Source: Psettodes erumei (taxonomy: Eukaryota > Chordata > Actinopteri > Pleuronectiformes > Psettodidae). Taken from it: DNA of 64,000 nucleotides. Location: NCBI GenBank assembly GCA_016785225.1, contig JAFBJZ010000512.1, forward strand, positions 3,881,001-3,945,000, written 5' to 3'. Both the position numbers and the translations under genes were made by a program. Positions 62,658-64,000 of this stretch are shown here, one piece after another. The notes beneath the pieces are model-generated. The model was given only the letters and a program-made list of their open reading frames with translations. It had not been told where the DNA came from and searched no databases. Within the stretch, counting starts at the first letter, position 1. The number at the start of each line of letters is the position of its first letter.

Positions 62658-63624
62658 GGAAAAGGAAAAGCCAGTGAATGTTTCTGTGTTTCTCAGAGCT
62701 GAAAACCAAAACCTGAGCATGAATCACGCTGGCGAGGGAAGGATAAAAGAAAAGGGGAGGGGGGGGAGAAGAAAAAAACAAAACTCAGAAGAATTGCCAG
62801 CTGATGAGAAGAGTAAAGCCAACTCAGTAAATCGACGCGGTGGAGATCTCGAAGCCATGCAGTTAACAGAATATTGCCTTCAAATAACACTCGCACATGC
62901 TTTTCCAAAATCAAACATGCATTGGGTATTTCAGTGGGGTAAAGAAGTGTAAATACTCAACATTTTAGCAATACAAATCTTTTAAATGTTTCTGATAATG
63001 AACATTTGTAGAGCATGTTACACACTTTTTCCAGCAATCCCTTTTTATTCAACCGATTGCTTTAAGCAAATGATAAATGACCATTAGTAAGTAAAAATAA
63101 AAAATATTAAATAAAATATATATATATATATTTATTATGGGTCTGCCTTGATGCTGCCAATGTGTATCACAAAAACCACAAGCAAATTCAATCACTACTA
63201 CTAATTCAAAGAGCATTTTGTAAACGATCAATCATTGCAAGCGCAAATTCAGTCATCGCAAGGCTGTGAGTGCAGTTCGGATCACAGTGGTCACGGACAA
63301 GTTCAGCGTCTCCTCTAGAAGCCACCTCACTAAGGCTTTTAATAGTTTTAGTCACCCATTTGGAAACTTCTCCTTTCTTTGATTTCTCTTTCTTTTTTTT
63401 TTTTTTTTTAGGAAAGGTGTGTTTTTTAGTTTTCGCCATCCTCAATCAGATTTTTTTTTGGGAAATTTTTTTTTTAGAAAAGAACTACGAAAGTCATGCA
63501 ACTACCATTTTCATTTTTGTGAGACAAAAAAAAAATCCGTCGGCGCTCTTGACTTGATTTTTCTCTTGCTGCTGGTCGGGCGGGGTGGGGGGGGGGATTG
63601 GGAGGTGAGGTCAGCGTGGGCGTT

Positions 63625-63811
63625 TTAGGCACTGCCATCCTGCTTGAGCCGCTGACTGCGCGCCTTGTAGACCTCGATCAGTAAATCTTTGACGTACTGG
63701 ATTTCTCGTTCCACCGACTCCGCCTTGTCACGAAGCTCCCGGTTCTGCCCCTCGAGGCCGTGCAGCTCCTCCTCCAGAGAGTCCAGCTCCGCCCTCTTAC
63801 GCAGCCTGTAC
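63625..63811 (-). CDS. atf5: ATF5 bZIP transcription factor, terminal exon
   Basis: On the minus strand the exon runs from 63811 (acceptor CTATTGCAG just upstream) to the stop TAA at 63627-63625. It encodes about 61 residues: [20 protein letters not shown], then [20 protein letters not shown], then [20 protein letters not shown]. The stretch from [26 protein letters not shown] is essentially the human ATF5 C-terminus and separates it from ATF4, which has DSLAKEIQYLKDLIEEV. It covers the end of the basic region and the whole leucine zipper. The first base of the exon is the third base of an Arg codon, so an intron splits the basic region. ATF5 is a stress-response activator acting on CRE-like and C/EBP-ATF sites; in the family it is controlled mainly by upstream ORFs, which would be outside this window. 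The rest of the gene lies beyond base 64000. Confidence 0.9.
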
Positions 63812-64000
63812 CTGCAATAGGGACACAGCGCGCTCAGTTGGGTTTTACAGGTTTTCCGCTGCCTTGCATCTTCATTAATGAGTCGAGTGAGCGTGACCTT
63901 CGGGGACGTGTGACGTTTATTACTCCAGCAGCCTCGACAGACCTACGACAACATCATGCGCTACAGCGTTCTCGACTGATCAATTATGCGAACGTGGATT
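63812..64000. other. Start of the last intron of atf5
   Basis: Moderately CpG-rich sequence up to the window edge. No further coding exon was recognised on either strand. Confidence 0.5.

Larger units (their letters stand above)
54292..63624. other. Non-coding stretch between the OCA-I-kappa-B gene and atf5
   Basis: No exon with ankyrin hallmarks (T-LHLA type) was found on the plus strand. The stretch holds AT microsatellites (55567-55601, 56358-56405), a LINE-like degenerate segment (about 57830-58310), a retroposon 3' tail (59590-59820), an AC repeat (61791-61815) and a GA repeat (62619-62650). The portion next to 63624 is probably the 3' untranslated region of atf5, with candidate minus-strand AATAAA signals at 63131-63136 and 63044-63049. 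Confidence 0.5.

Noticed and set aside
1..64000. Search for CRISPR arrays, tRNA or rRNA genes and bacterial features
   Set aside because: None seen; the DNA is vertebrate and the repeats are microsatellites and transposon relics.

Overview
The window is vertebrate nuclear DNA, almost certainly from a ray-finned (teleost) fish. Genes have short phased exons in AT-rich non-coding DNA, with no operons or ribosome binding sites. The dispersed repeats are typical teleost ones: degenerate Tc1-like transposons, a non-autonomous DNA repeat, LINE/SINE tails ending in ATGG repeats, a solo LTR and many dinucleotide microsatellites. The species cannot be named from the sequence.

Layout: (1) 2449-3791 (+) holds the last three coding exons of pou2af2 (C11orf53/OCA-T1); its N-terminal exons lie upstream of the window. 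(2) 7830-12199 (+) holds a complete five-exon pou2af3 (COLCA2/OCA-T2). (3) 21507-26849 (-) holds four coding exons of pou2af1 (OCA-B/BOB1), tail to tail with pou2af3; its short first coding exon was not found. (4) 26850-47400 is a repeat-rich stretch with no recognisable gene, including a 478-bp solo LTR with a 5-bp target-site duplication. (5) 47663-53633 (+) holds a ten-exon atypical nuclear I-kappa-B (IkB-zeta/IkBNS-like) with an N-terminal OCA peptide and about four ankyrin repeats. (6) 63625-63811 (-) is the terminal bZIP exon of atf5; the rest of that gene lies beyond the window.

The unifying theme is the OCA peptide (core GVRVK...V+-LL), the short segment with which coactivators hold POU (Oct) factors on octamer DNA. 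Three of the window's genes show this peptide and the fourth (pou2af2) belongs to the same family, so all known OCA-peptide family types lie within about 51 kb. Where visible, they share one exon plan: a first coding exon ending in phase 1, an OCA exon running phase 1 to 0, then a micro-exon of 25-52 nt running phase 0 to 1. This suggests that the POU2AF genes and the front half of the OCA-bearing I-kappa-B arose by local duplication, and that the cluster is an ancestral nursery of POU coactivators. The I-kappa-B copy appears to lack the exons for the last ankyrin repeats, which is either real truncation or a gap in what could be detected.
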